DNA of 20,804 nucleotides. It comes from PHAA01 sp964584415. GTDB lineage: Bacteria; Bacillota; Syntrophomonadia; Syntrophomonadales; Syntrophomonadaceae. The DNA lies in the NCBI GenBank assembly GCA_964584415.1, contig CAZOZX010000033.1, forward strand, positions 1-20,804, written 5' to 3'. A program made the position numbers and the translations under genes. The first letter of the stretch is position 1; the number at the start of each line of letters is the position of its first letter. Below are positions 1 to 5,845 of this stretch, piece after piece. Below the pieces are notes generated by a model. That model did not search any database, was not told the DNA's origin, and saw only the letters and a list, made by a program, of their open reading frames with translations.

Positions 1-870
1 ACCCTTCTTGACCAACGGTATCATATAGCGGAAGGCAACATCCCAGTGGCCTTGCAGCCAACGAGTCCGCTGTCTCCAGGTCTGGGAGAAATAAACCGGT
101 TTTTCGTCAAATACCTTGGCTTCGTGAGCCCAGGAAGTCTTAATGCCATTCATTATAAGCTTCATGGTAAATTCAAGGTCTTCGGTCAGGCAGGTTGCTC
201 CCCAACCATATTCTTTAAGCAGATTATATTCCAGGCATACACCGGTACCGCCCAAGGCATTGGACAGGCCTTTTTGGTTACGGGCCAATTGCCACATACG
301 GTTCATCGACCAGTAAGCAGTAGCATAACAAGCCGTAACCCATGAATCGTTGGGGTTCTTGGTATCCAGGTAACCCTGAATCGAACGATAGCCCTGCTTT
401 AATTTAGAGTTCATTTCCAGCAGGAAATTGGCTGATACAACGTTGTCAGCATCAAATAAGCAAATAGCGTCGTATTTCTGCTCTTCCATTTCAAAGAGTT
501 TTTCAAACATCCATTCCAGTGCATAACCCTTACCTTTTTGGGGCGAAAACCGTTCATATACCAAGGCCCCCTCCTGGCGCGCAATACCTGCGGTATTATC
601 CTCGCAGTTGTCGGCAATAACGTATATATCAAATAGTTCCACCGGGTAGTTCAATCTCTTCAGACTTTCCAAATGGAAACGAAGTACTGCTTCCTCGTTA
701 TGAGCTGCAGTTATAAGAGCAAATCTCTTTTCGGGGGTAAAGTCCTTTACTTCCTCTTTTTTGCGCCATCCCCAGACGGACACGTAATAATAGTACAATA
801 AGAACAGGATAACGATTGCTTCCGCCACAGTTACAATGCCTGATAAGGCATCATACAACAAGCCGTCCAT
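1..870 (-). CDS. Family 2 glycosyltransferase, membrane-anchored (partial, C-terminus outside window)
   Basis: This ORF is open at the left edge of the window; 290 codons are visible. It begins at ATG 870, with AGAGG about 8 nt upstream. Residues 10-35 form a hydrophobic N-terminal segment, followed by a GT-A fold of the processive GT2 type. Visible motifs are TAAHNEE near 54-60, a DAD metal/nucleotide-sugar motif at 140-142, TED at 229-231 (catalytic-base position) and QRTRW at 267-271, the QxxRW acceptor-site signature. The family includes cellulose/hyaluronan synthase-like enzymes and poly-N-acetylglucosamine-type synthases, which polymerise a UDP-sugar at the inner face of the membrane and usually carry further C-terminal membrane helices, here cut off. 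Sugar and product cannot be told from this part. It stands alone on its strand, with no other polysaccharide gene visible. The GT2 call is secure; the substrate is unknown. Confidence 0.9.
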   Translation of the reverse strand, partial: MDGLLYDALSGIVTVAEAIVILFLLYYYYVSVWGWRKKEEVKDFTPEKRFALITAAHNEEAVLRFHLESLKRLNYPVELFDIYVIADNCEDNTAGIARQEGALVYERFSPQKGKGYALEWMFEKLFEMEEQKYDAICLFDADNVVSANFLLEMNSKLKQGYRSIQGYLDTKNPNDSWVTACYATAYWSMNRMWQLARNQKGLSNALGGTGVCLEYNLLKEYGWGATCLTEDLEFTMKLIMNGIKTSWAHEAKVFDEKPVYFSQTWRQRTRWLQGHWDVAFRYMIPLVKKG

Positions 871-1027
871 CACACGACCTCTTTCTCTAGTTTAGTAGGA
901 TTACTTCTAATAGGGCTGCCACTGGAATATAATGTTTTTAGATTCAACCTTATATACTCTACCAAAAATACAGTATTCTTTCAATATATTTCGCATTTAC
1001 CAGCCCAAAGTAAATGGTTCTACCTGC

Positions 1028-1756
1028 CTAGGCAATCCTTTTTTGCGATATTTCGTCCATAAACTTTAACATATCCTCAAGGCTCCCGCGCCAATCGGGG
1101 GTGTACATATCATAGCCCCGGTCGATCAGCCGATCTTCTACCAGGAATGTCTTCATACCAATCAAACCGGCGATAAGATCCTCATCGCGGTCGTTGCCAA
1201 CCATGAGACAGGCTGATGGCTCGACACCGATTTGGTCAGCGATCTCCTGGTAATATTCAGGACTTGGTTTGCAGTAATGCATGACTTCGTAGGATGTTAC
1301 CAGATCAAAGGGAAAGTCACCAACCCCCGCCCAATCCAGACGTAATTGAATAGCCCGCCGCGGAAAAACCGAATTGGTGGCTATAACTACTTTGGCACCA
1401 CTGGTGAATACCTGCTCCATCATCTGCCTGATTCCTTTAAAGGTGCTGCAATATTTCTGCAGGCGGGGAAAACCAGTCCTATAAAATTCATCGAAGAAAG
1501 CCTTGGTTTGCACTTCGTCAGCCGACAGGGAGCTGAAAAAATGCTGCATAAAAACCTCTTCATTACAAATATACGGATTTTTATCCTTAATCATGACATC
1601 CGTGGATATCAGTATCTGTTTAACAATAAGTTCAGGGTCCCTTAACCCAATCTGAGAAGCCATTTTACCCATCTCTTGAAAATATTTGGTAAGGAAAAAA
1701 TCCATGTCAATGTCCAGCAAAGTACCGTCAAGATCGAATAAAATAGCTTCAAACAT
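1028..1756 (-). CDS. HAD-superfamily hydrolase (phosphoglycolate phosphatase-like)
   Basis: The 242-residue protein has the full set of HAD phosphatase motifs. Motif I is DLDGT with nucleophile Asp8 and acid/base Asp10. Motif II is ATNS, the motif III lysine is in CKPSPEYY, and motif IV is GNDRDEDLIAG. A helical cap lies between motifs I and II, as in subfamily I enzymes such as phosphoglycolate phosphatase and YjjG-like nucleotidases. I choose ATG 1756 because AGAGG lies 7 nt upstream; a TTG codon directly before it also keeps the frame. The protein is probably cytosolic. The gene is monocistronic, with its own promoter at 1790-1818. HAD substrates cannot be predicted from such motifs, so only phosphatase/hydrolase is supported. 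Confidence 0.88.
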   Translation of the reverse strand: MFEAILFDLDGTLLDIDMDFFLTKYFQEMGKMASQIGLRDPELIVKQILISTDVMIKDKNPYICNEEVFMQHFFSSLSADEVQTKAFFDEFYRTGFPRLQKYCSTFKGIRQMMEQVFTSGAKVVIATNSVFPRRAIQLRLDWAGVGDFPFDLVTSYEVMHYCKPSPEYYQEIADQIGVEPSACLMVGNDRDEDLIAGLIGMKTFLVEDRLIDRGYDMYTPDWRGSLEDMLKFMDEISQKRIA

Positions 1757-1789
1757 CAATGTACCTCTATTTTTAGCGTCAGATAATAT

Positions 1790-1818
1790 ATTAAATATCT
1801 ATACTCGCGTCCCGGCAA
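1790..1818 (-). promoter_or_regulatory. Candidate sigma-A promoter of the HAD hydrolase gene
   Basis: Read on the minus strand, TTGCCG (-35) and TTTAAT (-10, five of six consensus bases) are separated by exactly 17 bp. They lie about 34 bp upstream of ATG 1756. The area is AT-rich and no other gene lies upstream on this strand. Confidence 0.5.
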
Positions 1819-1937
1819 AATCTTTCATAATTAATTTAACCGGAGCAGGGGCAACTCATCCCTCGCTGCCCCAAATTCATCCGCTTACACAATTTGGTAT
1901 TGCCATTCATAATACCCATAAAACCTGAGAAAATCAA

Positions 1938-1991
1938 GACTAAACAGGATTTTCGGCTATTGACTAAACCTTTCATATAATTTAGACTAAA
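1938..1991 (+). repeat. Three GACTAAA direct repeats upstream of the DedA promoter
   Basis: GACTAAA occurs at 1938-1944, 1962-1968 and 1985-1991, at 24 and 23 bp intervals, all in the same orientation. The third copy overlaps the proposed -35 box of the DedA gene. This spacing, about two helical turns, suggests binding sites for a regulator on one face of the DNA, but no regulator is identified. The rest of the 324-bp gap 1757-2080 holds the two divergent promoters and two weak inverted repeats (GGGGCA/TGCCCC near 1851-1876 and GGTATT/AATACC at 1896-1916). No gene is seen there. Confidence 0.4.
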
Positions 1992-2012
1992 TTGCACAAA
2001 ATTATATATAAT
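1983..2012 (+). promoter_or_regulatory. Candidate promoter of the DedA-family gene
   Basis: A perfect -10 box, TATAAT at 2007-2012, is preceded 18 bp upstream by TAGACT (four of six -35 bases). The predicted transcript start falls near 2019, inside or just after the palindrome at 2015-2026. This leaves a leader of about 60 nt before ATG 2081. Confidence 0.5.
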
Positions 2013-2014
2013 TC

Positions 2015-2026
2015 GGCTTGCGCAAG
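2015..2026. promoter_or_regulatory. Perfect 12-bp palindrome GCTTGCGCAAGC at the transcript start
   Basis: GCTTGCGCAAGC is its own reverse complement. It lies immediately downstream of the -10 box, where a repressor would block initiation. An AT palindrome (ATTATATATAAT, 2001-2012) overlaps the -10 box itself. A T-run follows (2030-2035), but the stem would be only 4 bp with a 4-nt loop, too weak for a terminator. An operator role is inference. Confidence 0.3.
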
Positions 2027-2080
2027 CAGCTTTTTTATTTGTCTTTACGCTTCCAGGTTCGACTCGAAAGGACAAACCAC

Positions 2081-2758
2081 ATGGATTCTGGCTTAGTTTT
2101 TACCTTTATAGATATATTCGTCAATTTGGATAAATATTTGGTAGATATAATCAGCAATTATGGCACTTGGGTTTATCTAATAATATTTGTGGTCATATTC
2201 TGTGAAACTGGGCTCGTAGTAACGCCATTTCTCCCCGGTGACTCCCTCATATTTATTTTAGGAGCTCTGGCCGCGGGCGGCGAAATCAATATAGTTGCAA
2301 TCGGGACAACCCTGATGAGCGCAGCCGTGTTAGGCAACGTGGTCAATTATCAGATCGGCAGTTATATCGGCCCCAGGATTTTTACCGGTACCAAGATACG
2401 TTTTCTTAATGAAAGTCACCTTCTCCGGACCCACGCTTTTTATGAGAAGCATGGCGGGAAAACAATTGTGATGGCCCGCTTCCTGCCCATTATACGCACC
2501 TTCGCTCCTTTTGTGGCTGGAATAGGCGGTATGCACAAGGGAAAATTTCTGATTTATAATTTTGCTGGCAGCGTAAGCTGGGTAACCCTGTTTTTGTGGG
2601 GTGGCTGGGCATTTGGTAATATCCCGATAGTGGAACGCAATCTAAGCCTGGTGGTTTTTGGCATTATTTTTGTGACCTGTTTGCCAGCTTTAATCGGTCT
2701 GTTAAAAGAAAAATTCAAAAAACCACCCCAGCCGGAGTGCACCAAAGCCGAAGGTTGA
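2081..2758 (+). CDS. DedA-family (VTT domain) integral membrane protein
   Basis: The 225-residue membrane protein carries the DedA/SNARE-associated (VTT) signature. FCETG places Glu42 in the first reentrant segment, followed by the LPGD motif with Asp54. After a polar stretch comes ARFLPIIRTFAPFVAG with Arg133 and Arg139, residues known to be essential in DedA proteins. A GN-x-x-NYQIGSYIG segment (about 85-97) is also typical. Two further hydrophobic helices (about 160-177 and 190-207) end in a basic tail. Family members act in the cytoplasmic membrane as proton-dependent transporters, several of which recycle undecaprenyl phosphate or phosphatidylethanolamine. Which lipid this one handles is not visible. 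The start is ATG 2081, with AAAGGA 8 nt upstream; a longer frame from TTG 2018 is unlikely because it begins at the predicted transcript start. Confidence 0.9.
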   Translation: MDSGLVFTFIDIFVNLDKYLVDIISNYGTWVYLIIFVVIFCETGLVVTPFLPGDSLIFILGALAAGGEINIVAIGTTLMSAAVLGNVVNYQIGSYIGPRIFTGTKIRFLNESHLLRTHAFYEKHGGKTIVMARFLPIIRTFAPFVAGIGGMHKGKFLIYNFAGSVSWVTLFLWGGWAFGNIPIVERNLSLVVFGIIFVTCLPALIGLLKEKFKKPPQPECTKAEG

Positions 2759-2801
2759 TATCCAATCCCGGACTCTAATTAAGTAAGCTTTCGTTTTCAA
2801 T

Positions 2802-2830
2802 TTGACAATGGCATATATTTGAATTAGAAT
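2802..2830 (+). promoter_or_regulatory. Strong sigma-A promoter of the zinc-ribbon gene
   Basis: Consensus -35 TTGACA (2802-2807), a 17-bp spacer and -10 TAGAAT (2825-2830). The predicted start near 2837 gives a leader of about 70 nt to ATG 2908. The match is the best in the window and suggests good expression. Confidence 0.75.
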
Positions 2831-2907
2831 TTAGCTTGCCTTGTTCTTTTAATAGTCTCCTTTGTGGGGGATTCAGTCCAAGAGTACTTCAGAAGGGAGA
2901 TGGATGC

Positions 2908-3201
2908 ATGTTACAGGACAAATATATCGTATGTAAGGATTGTGGCAATGAATTCTTGTTCTCAGTATCCGAGCAAGAATTTTACGCAGAAAAAGGTTTT
3001 GAAAATGAACCGGGACGCTGCCCAGAATGCAGAAGAGCTCGCAAGATGCAGCGTAATGGCGGCAACTCAGGTTTCAGACAACAGCGCCAAATGTTTTCAA
3101 CCATTTGTGCTGGTTGTGGTCAGGAAACTACGGTTCCATTTGAACCGACCGGTGAGAGACCAGTTTACTGCCGGGATTGTTTCCAAGCCAGACGTCGCTA
3201 G
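2908..3201 (+). CDS. Small double zinc-ribbon protein (zf-trcl plus CxxC-x17-CxxC)
   Basis: The 97-residue protein has two zinc-binding units. The N-terminal one has CKDC followed by FSVSEQEFYAEKGF and then CPEC, which fits the 'probable zinc-ribbon' family Pfam zf-trcl. The C-terminal one has CAGC and CRDC separated by exactly 17 residues (the CxxC-x17-CxxC family), with PTGERPVYC between. A basic, Arg-rich linker (about 46-60) and an Arg-rich tail suggest nucleic-acid or ribosome contact. The biochemical function of these families is not established as far as I know. I choose ATG 2908 because AAGGGAG is 8 nt upstream; longer in-frame starts lack a binding site and the domain. The gene has its own strong promoter and terminator, so it is monocistronic. 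Confidence 0.88.
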   Translation: MLQDKYIVCKDCGNEFLFSVSEQEFYAEKGFENEPGRCPECRRARKMQRNGGNSGFRQQRQMFSTICAGCGQETTVPFEPTGERPVYCRDCFQARRR

Positions 3202-3220
3202 TCTGCTAATAGGAACTAAT

Positions 3221-3252
3221 AAAGGGTTTAGCTTAGTGCTAAACCCTTTTTT
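3221..3252 (+). terminator. Rho-independent terminator of the zinc-ribbon gene
   Basis: AAAGGGTTTAGC (3221-3232) and GCTAAACCCTTT (3238-3249) form a 12-bp perfect stem around loop TTAGT, running into a T-run ending at 3252. It lies 20 bp after the stop codon. Confidence 0.9.
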
Positions 3253-3272
3253 CATGCTGTCAAAGGAGTCTA

Positions 3273-3436
3273 GATAGGGCAGACCGAGAAATAAAGCTCA
3301 GAGCAAGGCAAAAGGAATACCAGTGATGGAGGTGTACATTGCGTCGACTGAACGGTAAAAATTCCTTATTAACACCGCTATCAGGCTTTTTGACGGTCTG
3401 TAAAGGGGGTTTAGCTTATGCTGAACTCCTTTTTCG
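3273..3436 (+). ncRNA. Structured repeat element, copy A (candidate novel small RNA or hairpin-rich mobile element)
   Basis: No ORF explains this stretch, but it aligns with 12366-12526. Shared blocks, in order, are GGG-CAGA-CGA, an A-rich run ending AAAG, GTACATT, GCGTCGAYTGAAYGG, CTT-TTAA and CTTTTTGACGGT-TGT. Proposed pairing: outer CAGACCG (3280-3286) with CGGTCTG (3394-3400); AAAGCT with GGCTTT (3384-3389); and an inner hairpin AAGGAAT (3312-3318) with ATTCCTT (3361-3367), extended by ACC with GGT across a bulge. CGTCGA in the hairpin loop could also pair with TTGACG at the 3' side (six pairs, one G-U), a possible pseudoknot. The element ends in its own terminator (3402-3434). The stem sequences differ from copy B but pair in both, which supports selection for structure. 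The strand is assigned from the terminator. It matches no RNA class I recognise. Confidence 0.5.
3402..3434 (+). terminator. Second terminator, closing structured element A
   Basis: GGGGTTTAGC (3406-3415) and GCTGAACTCC (3420-3429) pair over 10 positions, two of them G-U, around loop TTAT. A run of five Ts follows. It resembles the terminator at 3221-3252, sharing GGGTTTAGCTTA. Confidence 0.75.
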
Positions 3437-3488
3437 TTTCTCCTTACCTTACTGCTCTATTATCACCTAAATACGATAAAATATTTGG

Positions 3489-3518
3489 TTGACAAATAGT
3501 TAGTGTGCAAAATATAGT
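3489..3518 (+). promoter_or_regulatory. Promoter of the acyl-CoA dehydrogenase transcript
   Basis: Consensus -35 TTGACA (3489-3494), an 18-bp spacer and -10 TATAGT (3513-3518). The predicted start is near 3525, about 200 nt before the dehydrogenase ATG. That is a long leader, and it contains the small ORF at 3554-3676. Confidence 0.65.
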
Positions 3519-3553
3519 TGGAGTATAGTGAGATAAGTAAGCTGAGGAGCAAT

Positions 3554-3676
3554 TTGTTTCATCGCCATCACCATCGTATATGCAGCTGTTTTCGATTCAG
3601 CCGTTTCAAAACATTGTGCTTGAATGTCCAAGGCCAGGAAGGAGGGATTTTCACTATCGGAGATTGTACCCCCTAA
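3554..3676 (+). CDS. Possible His/Arg/Cys-rich leader peptide (40 codons)
   Basis: A short ORF lies wholly in the long leader of the acyl-CoA dehydrogenase gene. TTG 3554 is preceded by GAGGAG at 3544-3549 (4-nt gap). The product starts MFHRHHHRICSCFRF, so six His/Arg codons stand in a row near the start, and four cysteines are spread along the 40 residues. It stops at 3676, 46 nt before the dehydrogenase ATG. Downstream, AGGAGGG near 3639-3645 could pair with CCCCCT at 3669-3674, so ribosome position on the ORF could change access to the following region. Clustered codons near the start of a leader ORF are the classic mark of attenuation, but the downstream gene has no link to histidine or arginine. 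It could equally be chance coding or a remnant leader. I recognise no family. Confidence 0.35.
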   Translation: MFHRHHHRICSCFRFSRFKTLCLNVQGQEGGIFTIGDCTP

Positions 3677-3722
3677 CCTAGGAAGCAACCCGATCTTATC
3701 GACAGACAAAGGAGGAATATGT

Positions 3723-4862
3723 ATGGATTTTTCATTCACCGATGAGCAAGAACTGGTTCGTGCTAATATGAGGGAATTCGCCTTGACATATGTTGAACCA
3801 GTCGCTGTAGAGTTAGACGAAACTGCCCGCTATCCCAAGGAAATAATTGAAAAGCTGGCCGAGGGCGGATGGATGGGGATGCCCTTCCCGCAAGAATATG
3901 GTGGACAGGGCTCTGATTACCTTTCTTATGCAATCGCAGTCGAAGAATTATCCCGTTCCTGCGCAGCCACCGGTTTCACTATGTCGGTTCATACCGGTCT
4001 GGCCTTAAATCCTATATTGCTGTTCGGTAGCGAAGAACAGAAGAAAACCTATCTGACCCCACTAGCCCAGGGCAAACATATTGGTGCATTCGCGCTTACC
4101 GAGCCCGGTGCCGGGACCGACGTCGGAGCCGCAGTTTCCACAGCAGTGCTGGACGGGGACGAGTATGTCCTGAATGGTACCAAAACATTCTGTTCCAATG
4201 GTCCGGTTGCCGATACGTATGTCACCTTCGCCTGGACTGACAAATCAGCGGGGGCGAAAGGTATGAGTGCGTTCATAGTACCTAAAGGCACCCCAGGTCT
4301 GAAAGTAGGCAGCCATTTCATGAAAATGGGAATTCGGGCTTCGCAAACTTCTGAAATAATCTTCCAGGATTGCCGCATCCCCAAAGCTAATCTGTTAGGC
4401 GGCGAAGGCAATGGTATGAAGATCGCCATGAATTGCTTTGACCACGGCCGGATCGGAATAGCCGCTCAGTCTATCGGCATTATCCAGGCCGCATTGGATG
4501 AATGTATCAGCTACTCCAAACAGCGGATCCAATTTGGCAAGCCCATATCCAAAAACCAGGCCATACAATGGTGGCTGGTGGATATGGCCACTGATCTGGA
4601 AGCTTGCCGTTTCCTGACCTATCATGCCGCCTGGCTCAAAGATCAGGGCAAGCCATTCACCAAGGAAGCCTCTATGGCCAAGCTGTTCTGTGCCGAAGCG
4701 GCCATGAAGCATACGGTTAAAGCTGTTCAGGTACACGGCGGTTATGGTTATGTAAAAGGGGTCAAGGTTGAGCGCCTGATGCGTGACGCCAAGATCACCG
4801 AGATCTATGAGGGAAGCTCCGAAGCCCAGAGGATGGTTATCGGCGGCAGCATTCTCCGCTAA
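3723..4862 (+). CDS. Acyl-CoA dehydrogenase, short-chain/butyryl-CoA type
   Basis: The 379-residue FAD enzyme oxidises an acyl-CoA to the trans-2-enoyl-CoA, passing electrons to electron-transfer flavoprotein; in fermenting clostridia it can also run in the reducing direction. Family signatures are present: FALTEPGAGTD (PROSITE ACADS 1) in the middle domain and QVHGGYGY (ACADS 2) near 338-345, followed by ERLMRDAK. The catalytic base is Glu363 in IYEGSSE, the position used by short-chain, medium-chain and butyryl-CoA dehydrogenases. Length matches the family (about 380). ATG 3723 has an excellent AAAGGAGG site 7 nt upstream; an in-frame ATG at 3624 lacks one. No etfAB, crotonase or thiolase gene adjoins it, so its electron partner is encoded elsewhere. 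A terminator follows at 4879. The exact chain length is inferred, not shown. Confidence 0.93.
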   Translation: MDFSFTDEQELVRANMREFALTYVEPVAVELDETARYPKEIIEKLAEGGWMGMPFPQEYGGQGSDYLSYAIAVEELSRSCAATGFTMSVHTGLALNPILLFGSEEQKKTYLTPLAQGKHIGAFALTEPGAGTDVGAAVSTAVLDGDEYVLNGTKTFCSNGPVADTYVTFAWTDKSAGAKGMSAFIVPKGTPGLKVGSHFMKMGIRASQTSEIIFQDCRIPKANLLGGEGNGMKIAMNCFDHGRIGIAAQSIGIIQAALDECISYSKQRIQFGKPISKNQAIQWWLVDMATDLEACRFLTYHAAWLKDQGKPFTKEASMAKLFCAEAAMKHTVKAVQVHGGYGYVKGVKVERLMRDAKITEIYEGSSEAQRMVIGGSILR

Positions 4863-4878
4863 TAATAGATGTGTGATC

Positions 4879-4911
4879 GGACAGGAGCCCTTGCTCCTGT
4901 CCAGTTTTTTT
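4879..4911 (+). terminator. Rho-independent terminator of the acyl-CoA dehydrogenase gene
   Basis: GGACAGGAGC (4879-4888) and GCTCCTGTCC (4893-4902) form a perfect 10-bp stem around loop CCTT, followed by AG and seven Ts (4905-4911). Confidence 0.92.
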
Positions 4912-4974
4912 CTGATAATTAGATTTAAAGGTTCACTTCAACTGCCAATACCGGCAGAGAAAAGGCAGCCATCT

Positions 4975-5559
4975 ATGATAATAGGGATTGATATCGATAA
5001 TACCATAACCGACACCCGGGAAATTATTATTGAATATGTTAGTGCTTATGCGAATTCTAACCACCTTTCCAGCGAGTTTGACCTCACCAAGTATAATTTG
5101 GAGGAAGCCCTCCCCTGGAAGATTGATGATTTGGGGGCTTTCCGAGCCAATTTTCTAGCCGACATTTATCGTCAGGTTGCACCTAAACCGCAGGCCTTGG
5201 AGGTTATCCGTGACCTGCACCAGGAGCATGACATTGTTCTTATTACTTCCCGCAACCAGCGCAATCACCTCGTTAGGACCGTAACCCTGGAATGGTTGGA
5301 CCGGCATCAAATAGCCTACGATCATCTGGTCATGAATAACAGCGAAAATATGCATCACTTTAATAAACTGGCGGCCTGCCTGGATCACAGGATTGATCTT
5401 ATGATTGAAGATCATGATGGGCAGGCCCTGGATTTAAGCCGATTCTTCCCGGTTATTTTATTCGACTATCCATACAACACCTACCTGGAAGCCAAAAATA
5501 TCACCAGAGTTACCAACTGGCTTGAAGTTAAGCCGATTGTTGATAATCTCCCCCGTTAG
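4975..5559 (+). CDS. 5'-nucleotidase-like HAD protein (NT5C / YqfW type)
   Basis: The 194-residue protein opens with GIDIDNTITDT, a HAD motif I with nucleophile Asp6 and Asp8. Motif II is ITSRN, and a late acidic motif IEDHDGQALDL replaces the usual GDxxxD, as in the cytosolic deoxyribonucleotidase type C (NT5C) group that includes Bacillus YqfW. Such enzymes remove the 5' phosphate from nucleotides, mainly deoxyribonucleotides, in the cytosol; the substrate of the bacterial members is poorly defined. I choose ATG 4975, which begins the conserved beta strand. Upstream AGAAAAGG is about 10 nt away, and a small inverted repeat (CTGCC/GGCAG) lies just before it. A longer frame would run back into the upstream terminator. 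It is a separate unit between terminator 4879 and the next gene. Confidence 0.82.
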   Translation: MIIGIDIDNTITDTREIIIEYVSAYANSNHLSSEFDLTKYNLEEALPWKIDDLGAFRANFLADIYRQVAPKPQALEVIRDLHQEHDIVLITSRNQRNHLVRTVTLEWLDRHQIAYDHLVMNNSENMHHFNKLAACLDHRIDLMIEDHDGQALDLSRFFPVILFDYPYNTYLEAKNITRVTNWLEVKPIVDNLPR

Positions 5560-5765
5560 GTCCGCTACCTCAAGATAAACCCTTCTTTTTACCTCTCACC
5601 AACTTTTCGCATCTTTATCCATTTAGGGGCCCTGTCACAATTTACCACCCAGCCCATTCCACAGCCTGTAAAGCCAGGCGTATCCGACCCTTTTTGACCT
5701 CCAATCACCTAATCCGTCATCAATTGTCCATATTTACCAAAAGGTAGTAAACAACTTTAGTTGAA

Positions 5766-5794
5766 TTGTTGATATATGGAGGCGCCAATAAAAT
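5766..5794 (+). promoter_or_regulatory. Weak candidate promoter of the NlpC/P60 gene
   Basis: TTGTTG (5766-5771), a 17-bp spacer and TAAAAT (5789-5794). Short inverted repeats lie just upstream (TACC-AAAA-GGTA near 5735-5746 and CAACT-TT-AGTTG at 5752-5763). The rest of the 286-bp gap 5560-5845 shows no gene and no clear terminator for the preceding gene. Confidence 0.35.
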
Positions 5795-5845
5795 GTATTG
5801 AAGTTTTGTAGTTTTCTCGTACCTGACTTTAGAAAGGAGGAACTG

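Noticed and set aside
871..1027. Promoter of the glycosyltransferase gene (TTGAAA and TATATA on the minus strand)
   Set aside because: The spacing is 22 bp and no other pair fits, so no promoter is called in this gap.
2018..2080. DedA start at TTG 2018
   Set aside because: It would begin at the predicted transcript start within a palindrome; ATG 2081 has AAAGGA at 8 nt.
3326..3358. Tiny ORF inside element A (MEVYIASTER) with an AAGGA-like site, matched by MIETYIKCVD in copy B
   Set aside because: The copies share M-E-x-Y-I, but a 4-nt length difference after GTACATT shifts the frame, so coding is not conserved while base pairing is.
3624..3722. N-terminal extension of the acyl-CoA dehydrogenase from ATG 3624
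   Set aside because: There is no binding site at 3624. ATG 3723 has a near-perfect AAAGGAGG and gives the normal family length and start MDFSFTDEQ.
5560..5760. Possible RNA gene or riboswitch before the NlpC/P60 gene
   Set aside because: Only short palindromes are seen, with no extended stem, terminator or known riboswitch core.
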